Source of the DNA: Desulfovibrionaceae bacterium
GTDB taxonomy: Bacteria > Desulfobacterota > Desulfovibrionia > Desulfovibrionales > Desulfovibrionaceae
NCBI GenBank assembly: GCA_016932995.1
Contig: JAFGBU010000011.1
Span: 1 to 55,102, forward strand
DNA length: 55,102 nucleotides
Direction: 5' to 3'
Shown: one piece after another, positions 35,137 to 44,309 of the stretch
Layout of the letters: each line of letters opens with the position of its first letter
How positions within the stretch are numbered: the stretch's first letter is position 1
Program-made: the position numbers and the translations under genes
Notes under the pieces: generated by a model
The model's database searches: none
What the model saw: only the letters and a program-made list of their open reading frames with translations
What the model was told of the DNA's origin: nothing

Positions 35137-37236
35137 ATGGCCGAGTTCATCTTGGAGATAGGCACCGAGGAGATGCCCGCCAGGTTCGTGTCCAGGCTGG
35201 CCGACGAGTTCAGGGACATTGTCGCGGCCTTGTTCGACCAGGCCGGGCTGGAGTGCGCCCCGGTGCGCGCCTGGGCCACGCCCAGGCGCATGGTGGCCGC
35301 GGCCTCCGGGCTGGCCCCGGTCCTGCGTCAGGAGGAGCTGCTCGTGGTCGGCCCGCCGGCGCGCATCGCCTTTGACGACCAGGGGGACCTGACCAAGGCC
35401 GGACAGGGCTTTGCCAGGACCCAGGGCCTGGACCAGGCCGAGCTCTTCAGGCACCAAAACGACAAGGGCGAGTACTTGGCCGGGCGCAAGAAGGTCGGCG
35501 GCGGACCGGCCGCGGACATCCTCCCGGACATCTGCAAGCGGGCCATAGCCTCGCTGGGGTTTGCCAAGAAGATGCGCTGGGGCGGACTGGAGTTCGCCTT
35601 CGGCCGGCCGGTGCGCTGGATCCTGGCCCTGCTCGACCAGGACATCCTGCCCTTTGAGATCGCCGGGCTCTGCTCCGGCAGGGCGACCTTCGGCCACCGG
35701 GTCATGGGCCCCGGGCCGTGGTCCGTGGACAAGGCCGCCGACTTTTTCGAGGTCCTGGAGACCCGGGCCAAGGTGGTCCTGGACCCGGTCCGGCGGCGGG
35801 AGATGATCAGGGAGCGCGGCGACCGCTTGGCCGCCGAGGTCTCCGGGGCCGTGGTCTGGAAGGACGAGCTCCTGGACGAGGTCGCCAACCTGGTCGAGCG
35901 TCCCGCGCCCGTGCTCGGCCGCTTCGACCAGTCCTACCTCGAGCTCCCCAAGGAGGTCCTGCTGACCAGCATGGAGAAGCATCAGAAGAGCTTCGGCGTG
36001 CACGGCAAGGACGGCCGCCTGCTGCCCTGTTTCTTGTGCACCCTGAACCTCGAGCCCGGAAACCCGGGCCTGGTGCGCAAGGGCTGGGAGCGGGTGCTCA
36101 AGGCCAGGCTGGAGGACGCCAGGTTCTTCTGGGAGGTGGACAACAGGTCCGGGTTCAAGGACTGGCTGGACAAGCTGGAGAACGTGGTCTTTCTGGGCCC
36201 GCTGGGGAGCATGGGCGACAAGTCCAGGCGCCTGGAGAGGCTCTGCGGCCGCCTGGCCGCGGCCGGGGTCGCGGACCTGATCCCGGCCCAGTTCGACGAG
36301 CTGGCCAGGGCCGGCCGCCTGGCCAAGGCCGACCTGGTCTCGGAGATGGTCTGCGAGTTCGACAGCCTCCAGGGGATCATGGGCGGGATCTACGCCCGGA
36401 AAAAGGGCCTCGGACAGGACATCGCCCAGGCCCTGTACGAGCAGTATCTCCCGGCCGGGCCCGACTCGCCGATCCCCTCTGGCGCGGCCGGGGCCATCTT
36501 GTCCATCGCGGACAAGGCCGACACCCTGGCCGGCTGCTTCGGCCTGGACATGATCCCCACCGGGGCCAACGACCCCTACGGCCTGAGGCGCTGCGCCCTG
36601 GGCATCTGCAGGATCATAACCGAGCACGATCTGCGCCTGGGCCTGGAGGACCTCCTCGGCTGGGCCCAGGAGGGCTATGCCGGGGTGGCCTGGAAGACGT
36701 CGCCGGACGAGGCCCTGCCCCGGCTCATGGACTTCTTCGGCCACCGGTTGAGGGCCCTTTACACCGGCAGGGGCTTTGACACCAGGGTGGTCGACGCGGC
36801 CCTGGGCGCCGGGATATCGGACGTCAGGACCCTGAACCTCAGGCTCTCGGCCCTGGCCGAGTTCAGCAAGGAGCCGGATTTCGAGCAGGCCGTGCTGACC
36901 TTCAAGCGCGCCGCGAACATCATCCGCAAGCAGGGCGGCGAGCTTGAGGCCTTTTCCGGGGCCCATGACCCGGACCTGTTCGAGACGCCCCAGGAAAGGG
37001 ATCTGGCCGCCGAGCTGGAGAAGACCGAGGACCGCTTCGAGGAGCTTTGGAAGGCCGACGACTTCGCCGGTCTCTTGGGCCTGCTCCGGGAGCTGCGGCC
37101 GAGCGTGGACGCCTTTTTCGACCACGTCATGGTCATGTGCGAGGACCAGACCCTGCGCCTGAACCGCCTGAGCCTGCTCAGGTCCCTGGTCGAGCGCCTG
37201 GGCAGGCTGGCCGATTTCAACGCCCTCCAGGTCTGA
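35137..37236 (+). CDS. glyS: Glycyl-tRNA synthetase beta subunit
   Basis: The beta subunit binds tRNA and completes the enzyme. The 699-residue protein begins EFILEIGTEEMPARF, has FVLE-like RFDQSYLELPKEVLLTSMEKHQKSF, the HD-like segment LVSEMVCEFDSLQGIMGGIYA, and IPTGANDPYGLRR, with a C-terminal anticodon-binding helical domain (FFDHVMVMCEDQTLRLNRL). An AGGA lies about seven bases before the ATG. Normal length for the family. Confidence 0.97.
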   Translation: MAEFILEIGTEEMPARFVSRLADEFRDIVAALFDQAGLECAPVRAWATPRRMVAAASGLAPVLRQEELLVVGPPARIAFDDQGDLTKAGQGFARTQGLDQAELFRHQNDKGEYLAGRKKVGGGPAADILPDICKRAIASLGFAKKMRWGGLEFAFGRPVRWILALLDQDILPFEIAGLCSGRATFGHRVMGPGPWSVDKAADFFEVLETRAKVVLDPVRRREMIRERGDRLAAEVSGAVVWKDELLDEVANLVERPAPVLGRFDQSYLELPKEVLLTSMEKHQKSFGVHGKDGRLLPCFLCTLNLEPGNPGLVRKGWERVLKARLEDARFFWEVDNRSGFKDWLDKLENVVFLGPLGSMGDKSRRLERLCGRLAAAGVADLIPAQFDELARAGRLAKADLVSEMVCEFDSLQGIMGGIYARKKGLGQDIAQALYEQYLPAGPDSPIPSGAAGAILSIADKADTLAGCFGLDMIPTGANDPYGLRRCALGICRIITEHDLRLGLEDLLGWAQEGYAGVAWKTSPDEALPRLMDFFGHRLRALYTGRGFDTRVVDAALGAGISDVRTLNLRLSALAEFSKEPDFEQAVLTFKRAANIIRKQGGELEAFSGAHDPDLFETPQERDLAAELEKTEDRFEELWKADDFAGLLGLLRELRPSVDAFFDHVMVMCEDQTLRLNRLSLLRSLVERLGRLADFNALQV

Positions 37237-37242
37237 TGGGGC

Positions 37243-37270
37243 TTGACAAGCCTCGCGGGTTGAATATACA
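37243..37270 (+). promoter_or_regulatory. Strong sigma70-type promoter of rpsT
   Basis: A perfect -35 TTGACA (37243-37248), 16-base spacer, then TATACA (37265-37270), in the gap between glyS and rpsT. It is the best promoter match in the window and leaves a leader of about 70 bases before the TTG start codon. Confidence 0.78.
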
Positions 37271-37345
37271 AGCCCAGTTCCGGCGGCCGTTGCCAAACAG
37301 TCGGCCGGAAAAAGCCGAACATAATAATTCATCAGGAGAATACCT

Positions 37346-37609
37346 TTGGCGAACCATGCTTCAGCCCTGAAAAGGCACCGGCAGAACCTGAAGCGCCGCG
37401 ATCGGAACAAGGCGACCAGGACGAGCATCAGAAAGGCGATCAAGAACGTGCGCCTGGCCCTGGCCGAGAAGGACCTGGACAAGGCGCGCTCGGCCCTGAA
37501 CACCGCCACCTCGGTCCTGGACAAGGCCGCGGCCAAGAAGGCGGTCCACTGGCGCAACGCGTCCAGAAGGATATCCCGCCTCCAGACCGCGCTGAACAAG
37601 ATATCCTGA
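37346..37609 (+). CDS. rpsT: Small ribosomal subunit protein bS20
   Basis: The 87-residue basic helical protein starts ANHASALKRHRQNLKRRDRN, typical of S20, which binds 16S rRNA early in 30S assembly. The start codon is TTG at 37346, with AGGAG seven bases upstream; no ATG precedes the family N terminus. In E. coli rpsT also uses UUG and S20 represses its own translation, so the rare codon may be functional. It is a single-gene unit with its own strong promoter and terminator. Confidence 0.97.
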   Translation: MANHASALKRHRQNLKRRDRNKATRTSIRKAIKNVRLALAEKDLDKARSALNTATSVLDKAAAKKAVHWRNASRRISRLQTALNKIS

Positions 37610-37643
37610 GTCCGACCCGAATCTTGTGATCTGTGATCCACCC

Positions 37644-37679
37644 GACCCGCCGCATGGCCCATGCGGCGGGTCTTTTTTT
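37644..37679 (+). terminator. Intrinsic terminator after rpsT
   Basis: Perfect 13-bp arms (37644-37656 and 37660-37672) with a GCC loop, followed by seven T residues at 37673-37679. Confidence 0.95.
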
Positions 37680-37788
37680 GGGGCTTGTGCCCGGCGCGCG
37701 GCCATGGTTGCGCCCGGGCCGAAAGACAGATAATCGCTTAGATTCATTCGGACCGAGAGGCCGGGACCACGGGCAAGAGGAGTATTTT

Positions 37789-39150
37789 TTGCGCATCATC
37801 GTCGGGGCCGGCGAGGTCGGGTATCACATCGCCAGGCGCCTGGCCCAGGAGAACAAAGAGGTCACGGTGGTCGACCGCGAGGCCTCGGCCCTAAGGAGGA
37901 TGGCCGAGCTCACTGACGTGCAGACCGTCAGGGGCTCGGGGTGCAGCCCCAGGGTGCTCGAGGAGGCCGGGGTGGCCGAGGCCGACATCCTGCTCGCGGT
38001 CACGGACAGCGACGAGATAAACCTTTTGGCCTGCGTGTTCGCCAACCAGCTGTCCAAAAAGCTGACCATGCTCGCCCGCATCCGCAGCGGGGAATACACC
38101 GGCCACCACGAGCTGCTCACCTCCGGGTCGTTCGGCATCAGCAAGATCATCAACCCGGACCAGGAGGTGGTCGACTCCATCCTCAGGCTCATGAGCGTGC
38201 CCGGGGCAGTGGAGATAAACGAGTTCGCCGGCGGCAAGATCAGGCTGGTGGGCGTGAATCTGCCGGACAACAGCCCCTTGATCGGGGTCAAGCTGAGGGA
38301 CCTCAGGACCCTGACCGGCGACGCGGCCATGGTCATAGCCGCCCTGGTCAGGGAGGACCGATTGATCATCCCGGGCGGCGACGACGTGGTGAACAGGGAC
38401 GACGTGGTCTACTTCGCCTGCGACACCGGGGACGAGGAGGCCGTGCTCGACAACTTCGGCATCGCCGTAAGTCCGGTGCGCTCGGTGCTCATCGTGGGCG
38501 GCGGAAACGTGGGCTACAGGCTGGCCAAGTCCCTGGACAACAAGTTCTACCACACCAGGCTGCTGGAAAAGGACCCCGAGCGCTGCGGGTTCTTGTCCGG
38601 GAAGCTGGATCGGGTCATCGTCCTGGCCGGCAGCGGCACGGACCAGGACCTCCTGGAGCAGGAGAACATCGGCGACCTGGACATGGTCATAGCGGTCACC
38701 GGCGACGAGGAGACCAACATCTTGTCCTGCCTGCTGGCCAAGAGCCTCGGGGCCCGGAACAGCGTCACCAGGATCAACAACTTCGCCTACATGCCCCTGA
38801 TCCAGCCCATCGGCATAGACCACCTGGTCTGTCCCAGGCTCTCGGCCATAAACTCGCTTCTGCACTTGATCAGGCTGGGCAAGGTCATCTCCACGGTGTC
38901 CATCAAGGGCGAGGAGGCCGAGGCCCTGGAGGCCATCGCCCAGGAGACCTCCGGCGTGGTGGGCCGGCCCATCCGGGACCTGGATTTTCCCAAGGGCGCT
39001 CTGATCCTCTGCTTCCAGAGGGGTCACGAGGTGGTCATACCCAGGGGCGACACGGTCATCCAGCCCCAGGACAGGCTCATCATCCTGTCCACGCGCAAGA
39101 ACATTCCGAGCGTGGAAAAGGCCCTGGCCGCGAAATTCGGAACCAAGTGA
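37789..39150 (+). CDS. trkA: Trk potassium uptake regulatory protein TrkA
   Basis: TrkA forms a cytoplasmic NAD/ATP-gated ring on the TrkH channel. The 453-residue product contains two RCK_N/RCK_C halves: IIVGAGEVGYHIARRLAQEN at the start with RCK_C near 145-225, and VLIVGGGNVGYRLAKSL from about 232 with RCK_C near 370-450. The start is TTG at 37789, supported by AAGAGGAG six bases upstream and by the Rossmann motif that follows at once. The stop overlaps the trkH ATG (TGATG), indicating coupled translation. Confidence 0.95.
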   Translation: MRIIVGAGEVGYHIARRLAQENKEVTVVDREASALRRMAELTDVQTVRGSGCSPRVLEEAGVAEADILLAVTDSDEINLLACVFANQLSKKLTMLARIRSGEYTGHHELLTSGSFGISKIINPDQEVVDSILRLMSVPGAVEINEFAGGKIRLVGVNLPDNSPLIGVKLRDLRTLTGDAAMVIAALVREDRLIIPGGDDVVNRDDVVYFACDTGDEEAVLDNFGIAVSPVRSVLIVGGGNVGYRLAKSLDNKFYHTRLLEKDPERCGFLSGKLDRVIVLAGSGTDQDLLEQENIGDLDMVIAVTGDEETNILSCLLAKSLGARNSVTRINNFAYMPLIQPIGIDHLVCPRLSAINSLLHLIRLGKVISTVSIKGEEAEALEAIAQETSGVVGRPIRDLDFPKGALILCFQRGHEVVIPRGDTVIQPQDRLIILSTRKNIPSVEKALAAKFGTK

Positions 39151-40601
39151 TGCGTTGGGGTTACGCGCTGCACGTGGTCGGGGTGCTCTTGACCTGCATC
39201 GGGCTGACCATGGCCTTTCCGCTCATGTTCTCCGTGTACTACGGCGACCCCGGGGCCATGCCCCTGGTCTGGTCCATGGCCCTGACCGTGATCTGCGGCC
39301 TGGCCCTGTTTCTGGGCTTTCGGGACCCCGCGAGGTCAAAGGTCATGACCCACCGCGAGGGCATGGCCATCGTGGCCCTGGGCTGGATTCTGGCCGGCTG
39401 TTTCGGCGGGCTGCCGTTCTATTTCGGCGGGGTCTTCGACTCGGTGGTCGACTGCGTGTTCGAGTCCCTGTCCGGATTCAGCACCACCGGGGCCTCGGTG
39501 CTGGTGAACATCGAGGCCGTGCCCAGGGGCCTGCTCTTCTGGCGCAGCCTCACCCATTGGCTCGGCGGCATGGGCATCATCGTCCTGTCCCTGGCCATCC
39601 TGCCCTTTCTGGGCCTGGGGGGCATGCAGCTGTACCGGGCCGAGGTCCCGGGCCCGGCCCCGGACAAGCTCAGGCCGCGGATCAAGGACACGGCCATGAC
39701 CCTGTGGAAGGTCTATGTCCTGTTCTCGGCCGCGGAGACCGTGCTTCTGATGCTCGGGGGCATGGACCTGTTCGACGCCCTGTGCCACACCTTCGGGACC
39801 ATGGCCACGGGCGGGTTCTCGACCAAGAACGCGTCCATCGCCCACTACCAGAGCGCCTACATCGAGGCCGTGGTCACCGTGTTCATGCTCATAGCGGGCA
39901 TAAACTTCAGCCTGCACTACCTGGCCTTGAAGGGCCGTCCCCGGGCCATGCTGCGCGACCCGGAGTTCAGGTTCTTCTGCGGCCTGTTCCTGGTCTTTGC
40001 CCTGCTGATCACGGTCTTTGTGGCCGTGGTCGAGCACCACGGCCCGCTCGACTCCTTCAGGTACTCCTCGTTCCAGGTGGCCTCCGTCCTGACCACCACC
40101 GGGTTCGTGAGCGCGGACTACGAGATATGGCCGCCCGTGTGCCAGGCCGTTCTGCTGCTGTGCATGTTCATCGGCGGCTGCGCCGGGTCCACGGGCGGGG
40201 GCATGAAGTGCATGCGCGTCCTGCTGTTGTTCAAGCATTCCTATCAGGAGCTGTTCAGGATCATCCACCCCAGGGCCGTGAGCCAGGTCAAGCTCGGCAG
40301 GACCGTGGTCCCGCCGGACGTGTTGAGCGGCGTGTGGGCCTTTTTTCTGCTCTGGATAGGGCTTTTCGTGGCCGCGGGCCTGGTGGTCGCGGCCACCGGC
40401 GTGGACCTGGTGACCTCGTTCGCCTCTTCCCTGGCCTGCATCGGCAACATCGGGCCGGGCATAGGCGGGGTCGGTCCGACCCAGAACTACGCCTTTCTTC
40501 CGGAGCCCGCCAAGTGGACCCTTTCCCTGAGCATGCTCCTGGGCAGGCTGGAGATATATACGGTCGTCATCCTCTTCGTGCCCGAGTTCTGGCGCAAGTA
40601 G
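39150..40601 (+). CDS. trkH: Trk potassium transporter membrane subunit TrkH
   Basis: TrkH is the K+-translocating membrane protein with four pore-loop repeats. The 483-residue, mainly hydrophobic protein shows selectivity-filter-like loops LSGFSTTGASVL, TMATGGFSTKN, TTGFVSADY and ASLACIGNIGPGIG. GGCAGSTGGGMKCMRV is also a family hallmark. It directly follows trkA in the same transcript. Its end is only three bases from the convergent nadB stop, with no hairpin between. Confidence 0.96.
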   Translation: MRWGYALHVVGVLLTCIGLTMAFPLMFSVYYGDPGAMPLVWSMALTVICGLALFLGFRDPARSKVMTHREGMAIVALGWILAGCFGGLPFYFGGVFDSVVDCVFESLSGFSTTGASVLVNIEAVPRGLLFWRSLTHWLGGMGIIVLSLAILPFLGLGGMQLYRAEVPGPAPDKLRPRIKDTAMTLWKVYVLFSAAETVLLMLGGMDLFDALCHTFGTMATGGFSTKNASIAHYQSAYIEAVVTVFMLIAGINFSLHYLALKGRPRAMLRDPEFRFFCGLFLVFALLITVFVAVVEHHGPLDSFRYSSFQVASVLTTTGFVSADYEIWPPVCQAVLLLCMFIGGCAGSTGGGMKCMRVLLLFKHSYQELFRIIHPRAVSQVKLGRTVVPPDVLSGVWAFFLLWIGLFVAAGLVVAATGVDLVTSFASSLACIGNIGPGIGGVGPTQNYAFLPEPAKWTLSLSMLLGRLEIYTVVILFVPEFWRK

Positions 40602-40604
40602 GGC

Positions 40605-42197
40605 CTAGTCCGTGCGGTAGTGGCAGCCCAGGCTGTCCTTGTTGCGCAGGGCGGCGAGGGTGATGGTGTAGGCCGCCTGGCAGCCGTGGAACAGGTCCAC
40701 GATGGGCTTGCTGATGGGCGTTTTCTTGTAGAAGTCCTGGATGTTCTTGGACAGGTTGCGCAGGTCGGTGAAGGCCCTGCTCAGGCGCGCCGAGGACCTG
40801 GTGATGCCCACGTAGTTCCACATGGTGTGCCTGATGGTCGACCAGTCCTGGGCGATCAGGGCCGGGTCCTCGTTCTGGGTGTCGCCCAGGTTCTTCCACT
40901 GGGGGATGCTGTCCATGAGCTTGCGGCTCAGCCGGGACCGCATGCTCAGCCGCTTAATGATGTCCATGGCCGCGCTGTGGCCCCAGAGCATGCCCTCCAG
41001 AAGCGAGGTGCTGGCCAGGCGGTTGGCGCCGTGGACCCCGGTGCAGCTGCATTCCCCGGCCGCGTAGAGGCGTTCCAGGGTCGTCCTGGCCCTGGTGTCC
41101 GCGAGCACCCCGCCGCAGAAGTAGTGCGCGGCCGGGACCACCGGGATGGGGTCCCTGGTCATGTCGATGCCGCTCTCCAGGCACTTCTCGTAGATGGTCG
41201 GGAAGCGCTCCCTGATGTCGCACTTGACGTGGTTGGCCGCGTCCAGGAACACGCAGTCCTCGCCGGAGCGGAGCATCTCCTCCATTATGGCCCGGGTCAC
41301 GATGTCCCGGGGCGCCAGGTCGCCGCGCTGGTCGTAGTTGGACATGAAGGCCGCGCCCGCCGAGTTCAGCAGCCTGCCGCCCTCGCCGCGCACGGCCTCG
41401 GAGATCAGGAATCGGCGCTCGGCCCGCTTGGAGCCCTGGAACAGGGCAGTGGGGTGGAACTGGACGAACTCGGCGTTCTGGAGCTTGGCCCCGGCGCGCG
41501 AGGCCATGGCCAGGCCCGAGCCTATGGAGCCCCGGTTGTTGGTCGTGTGCAGGTATATCTGGCCCAGCCCGCCGGTGGCCAGGACCGTGAAGCTGGCGAG
41601 CACGGTTTCGACCTGGGCCAGGTCCCTGTTGTAGACATAGGCCCCGACGCACTGGTTGGCCAGGTTGTAGCGGTAGTCCAGGTGCCTGGCGTGGTGGTGG
41701 GTGGTCAGAAGGTCTATGGCCGTGCGGTTGTAGAGGACCTGGATGTTCGGCGAGGCGTCGACCTGCTTGGCCAGCACGTCCATGATGTTCTGGCCGGTGT
41801 GGTCGGCGCAGTAGAGTATCCGGGCCAGGGAGTGACCGCCTTCCTTGGTCAGGTGCCAGTCGCCCGCGTCCCCGTGCTCGAACGGGATGTGGTACCTGTC
41901 GATGAGGATCTTCTGGAGCACCCTCGGGCCCCGGCGGCACAGGAAGCGGACCGCGGGCAGGTAGTTCAGCTTCCACCCGGCCGAGAGGATGTCCTTTTCC
42001 AGTATCTTGGGGTCGTCGGCCTCGCCGTGAAAGACTATCCCGCCCTGGGCGAGGTGGGTGTTTCCGGCGAACATGTCCGCGCCCGGGGTCATGAGGGTCA
42101 CCTCAACGCCCGCGTCGGCCAGGGAGAGGGCGGCCATGCACCCGGCGATGCCCGTTCCGAGCACCAAGGCCTCTGTCTTGATGCGGTATTCGTTCAT
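40605..42197 (-). CDS. nadB: L-aspartate oxidase
   Basis: NadB oxidises aspartate to iminoaspartate, the first step of de novo NAD synthesis. The 530-residue flavoprotein has the FAD motif ALVLGTGIAGCMAALSLADAG, HTGQNIMD, ATGGLGQIY, the substrate-loop FVQFHPTALF, GEGGRLLNSAGAAFM, HYFCGGV and GANRLASTSLLEGMLWG. In an anaerobe fumarate is the likely electron acceptor rather than oxygen. It is last in nadC-nadA-nadB and overlaps nadA by four bases. A fumarate reductase flavoprotein is excluded by the operon. Confidence 0.96.
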   Translation of the reverse strand: MNEYRIKTEALVLGTGIAGCMAALSLADAGVEVTLMTPGADMFAGNTHLAQGGIVFHGEADDPKILEKDILSAGWKLNYLPAVRFLCRRGPRVLQKILIDRYHIPFEHGDAGDWHLTKEGGHSLARILYCADHTGQNIMDVLAKQVDASPNIQVLYNRTAIDLLTTHHHARHLDYRYNLANQCVGAYVYNRDLAQVETVLASFTVLATGGLGQIYLHTTNNRGSIGSGLAMASRAGAKLQNAEFVQFHPTALFQGSKRAERRFLISEAVRGEGGRLLNSAGAAFMSNYDQRGDLAPRDIVTRAIMEEMLRSGEDCVFLDAANHVKCDIRERFPTIYEKCLESGIDMTRDPIPVVPAAHYFCGGVLADTRARTTLERLYAAGECSCTGVHGANRLASTSLLEGMLWGHSAAMDIIKRLSMRSRLSRKLMDSIPQWKNLGDTQNEDPALIAQDWSTIRHTMWNYVGITRSSARLSRAFTDLRNLSKNIQDFYKKTPISKPIVDLFHGCQAAYTITLAALRNKDSLGCHYRTD

Positions 42198-43249
42198 GTT
42201 CCAGCCTTCCTTTGTCCGGCCGAGGCCCGGCAGACGTCGAGCATGCGCTCAAGCGCGGTCCTGGCCGGCGCGGCGATTGTTTCGGGTATCTGCACGCCCG
42301 GGTCCCGGTCCAGGTCCTTCAGCAGCCCGGCCAGCTTGGCCTCGGTTATCCTGGCCATGCCTTGGCAGCGGCTCTCGGCCAGGGGCAGCACGGTCTTGTC
42401 CGCGTGCCCGCGGGCCAGGCGCAGGACCATGTTGGTCTCAGTGCCGATGACGATCGTGGACCCCGGTTCGGCCTGTTTTACGTAGTCGATTATCTGCGAG
42501 GTGGAGCCTGCGGCGTCCGAGGCCTCGACCACCTCTGGTCGGCATTCCGGATGCACGATCACCCGGACGCCGGGGCGCCCGGCCCTGGCGCTCAGCACGT
42601 GCCGGGTCTTGAACCTGTGGTGCACGCTGCAACAGCCCGGCCAGACGAGCAGATCGGCCTTGGCCGCGCCTGCAAGGTCCACGCGCCGCCCGCTGCCGCG
42701 CACGTCGAGCACCCGGACCCTGTCCCGGGCCAGGTTGAGGGCCCGGGCGGTGTTCAGGGCCAGGTTCTGGTCCGGCAGAAACAGCGCGCCGTCGCCCTGC
42801 TCGAGGGCCCAGGCGAGCATGGTCCGGGCGTTGGCCGAGGTGCATACGCTGCCGCCCATGCGGCCGCAGAGCGCCTTGATCCCGGCCGAGGAGTTGACGT
42901 AGGCCAAAGGGATTATCCGGCGTCCCTTGGCGGACAAAACCTCGAGCACCGCCTCCAGGAGCCGGGCCGGGGCCATGTCCGCCATGCTGCAGTTGGCTCC
43001 CGGGTCCGGGATGTGGACCTTCTGCTCGGGCTTGCAGAGCACGGCCGCGGACTCGGCCATGAACCAGACCCCGCAGAACACGATGTGCTCGGCCCGAAGC
43101 TCGGACAACCTGCGGGCCAGCTCCAGGGAGTCGCCCAGGAAGTCGGCGTGCCGGGCTACGGCGTCGGCCTGGTAGTGGTGCCCGAGCACGATCAGCCTGG
43201 GGCCGAGGTCCTGCCGGAGGCGGCTTATTTCCGGCTCAAGCGAGGTCAT
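42194..43249 (-). CDS. nadA: Quinolinate synthase
   Basis: NadA condenses iminoaspartate with dihydroxyacetone phosphate on a [4Fe-4S] cluster to quinolinate. The 351-residue product has LGHHYQADAVARHADFLGDS at the N terminus and three conserved cysteine regions: FCGVWFMAESAAVLC, VCTSANA and WPGCCSVHHRF. The ATG at 43249 is used; an upstream extension would need TTG at 43270. Neither has a good ribosome site. It lies 11 bases behind nadC. Confidence 0.95.
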   Translation of the reverse strand: MTSLEPEISRLRQDLGPRLIVLGHHYQADAVARHADFLGDSLELARRLSELRAEHIVFCGVWFMAESAAVLCKPEQKVHIPDPGANCSMADMAPARLLEAVLEVLSAKGRRIIPLAYVNSSAGIKALCGRMGGSVCTSANARTMLAWALEQGDGALFLPDQNLALNTARALNLARDRVRVLDVRGSGRRVDLAGAAKADLLVWPGCCSVHHRFKTRHVLSARAGRPGVRVIVHPECRPEVVEASDAAGSTSQIIDYVKQAEPGSTIVIGTETNMVLRLARGHADKTVLPLAESRCQGMARITEAKLAGLLKDLDRDPGVQIPETIAAPARTALERMLDVCRASAGQRKAGT

Positions 43250-43260
43250 GGGCCGACATG

Positions 43261-44160
43261 TTAAAGGCAATGCGCGGGATTGTCACTGCCCAGCAGGTCC
43301 AGGGACATGCTGAAGTCCGAGGACTTGGCCGAATGGGTGATCCGGCCCACGGACACGAAGTCCGGCCCGGCCGCGGCGATCTCGGCGATGTTGGACAGGT
43401 CCACGTTGCCGCTGGCCTCGGTCTCGATGGCCTCCGGGATCTCGCGCAGGGCCAGGGTCATGGTCTCGAGGTCCATGTTGTCGAGCATGATCCGGTCCAC
43501 GGAACAGGCCACGGCCTCGCGGACCTCGTCCAGGGTCCGGCACTCGACCTCCAGGGCCGGGCCCGAGGGGTAGGCCTGTCTCAGCCTGGCCACGGCCTCG
43601 GTCAGGCCGCCGGCCCGGTCGATGTGGTTGTCCTTGACCAGGAGCATCTCCGAGAGGTTCTTGCGGTGGTTGCGGCCGCCGCCCACGAGCACGGCGTACT
43701 TTTCGGGGTAGCGCAGCCCGGGCAGGGTCTTTCTGGTGTCCAGCAGGGTGGTTTGGCCGGTCCCCAGGGCGCGGACGTACTTCGAGGTCAGCTCGGCGAT
43801 CCCGGACAGATGCCCCAGGAAGTTGAGCATCACCCGCTCGGCTTTGAGCAAAAGCCTTGCCGGGCCCTGGATGGCGGCGACCATGGTCCCGGCCCGGACG
43901 CGGTCCCCGTCGTCCACGTTCAGGTGGACCTCGAACCTGTCCGCCCGGCCGCCGAACTCGAGGACCAGGGGGATTATGGGCAGGCCCGCGACCACGGTCG
44001 GCTCCTTGGCCGTGATGTGCGCCCTGGCCGTGTCCGCGTCGCTGAAGATGCCCTGGGAGGTCAGATCCGCGCCGTCCTCGCTCAGGGCGATGCGGATCGC
44101 GGCCAGGAGGAACATCCTGGCCTCGGCCTGAAAGAAGTCGTTGAAAAGGGTCTGGGTCAT
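43261..44160 (-). CDS. nadC: Nicotinate-nucleotide pyrophosphorylase (quinolinate phosphoribosyltransferase)
   Basis: NadC turns quinolinate and PRPP into nicotinate mononucleotide. The 299-residue protein has LLKAERVMLNFLGHLSGIAELT, DTRKTLPGLRYPEKYAVLVGGGRNHRKNLSEMLLVKDNH, VECRTLDE and ETEASGNVDLSNI. It leads the nad operon, with the three genes together giving the full aspartate route. It is divergent from mgtE with a 149-base gap. I found no convincing -35/-10 pair on this strand. Confidence 0.96.
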   Translation of the reverse strand: MTQTLFNDFFQAEARMFLLAAIRIALSEDGADLTSQGIFSDADTARAHITAKEPTVVAGLPIIPLVLEFGGRADRFEVHLNVDDGDRVRAGTMVAAIQGPARLLLKAERVMLNFLGHLSGIAELTSKYVRALGTGQTTLLDTRKTLPGLRYPEKYAVLVGGGRNHRKNLSEMLLVKDNHIDRAGGLTEAVARLRQAYPSGPALEVECRTLDEVREAVACSVDRIMLDNMDLETMTLALREIPEAIETEASGNVDLSNIAEIAAAGPDFVSVGRITHSAKSSDFSMSLDLLGSDNPAHCL

Positions 44161-44229
44161 CTCGGTTTTTGCGCCGCCGCGGCCTTCGGCTCCTAGGACA
44201 ATAAGCCCCTTTGGTCAAGGCTGTTATCT

Positions 44230-44257
44230 TTGACGGAAAATGTCAACAAGATGTAAG
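44230..44257 (+). promoter_or_regulatory. Candidate promoter of mgtE
   Basis: TTGACG (44230-44235), a 16-base spacer and TGTAAG (44252-44257) lie about 55 bases before the mgtE start. The leader is too short for an M-box magnesium riboswitch. Confidence 0.4.
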
Positions 44258-44309
44258 AAGTTGAAATGGTTAATTCGTTTTATTTTGACCTGGGCCATGT
44301 TTTGGGCTA

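Noticed and set aside
35092-37662. Minus-strand open frame of about 850 codons opposite glyS and rpsT
   Set aside because: Biased composition, no recognisable domain, and exactly antisense to glyS and rpsT.
44199-44218. TTGACC and TATTGT on the minus strand as a nad operon promoter
   Set aside because: The two boxes are only nine bases apart, too short for sigma70.
44161-44309. M-box magnesium riboswitch before mgtE
   Set aside because: The interval is short, AT-rich and shows no matching structured core.
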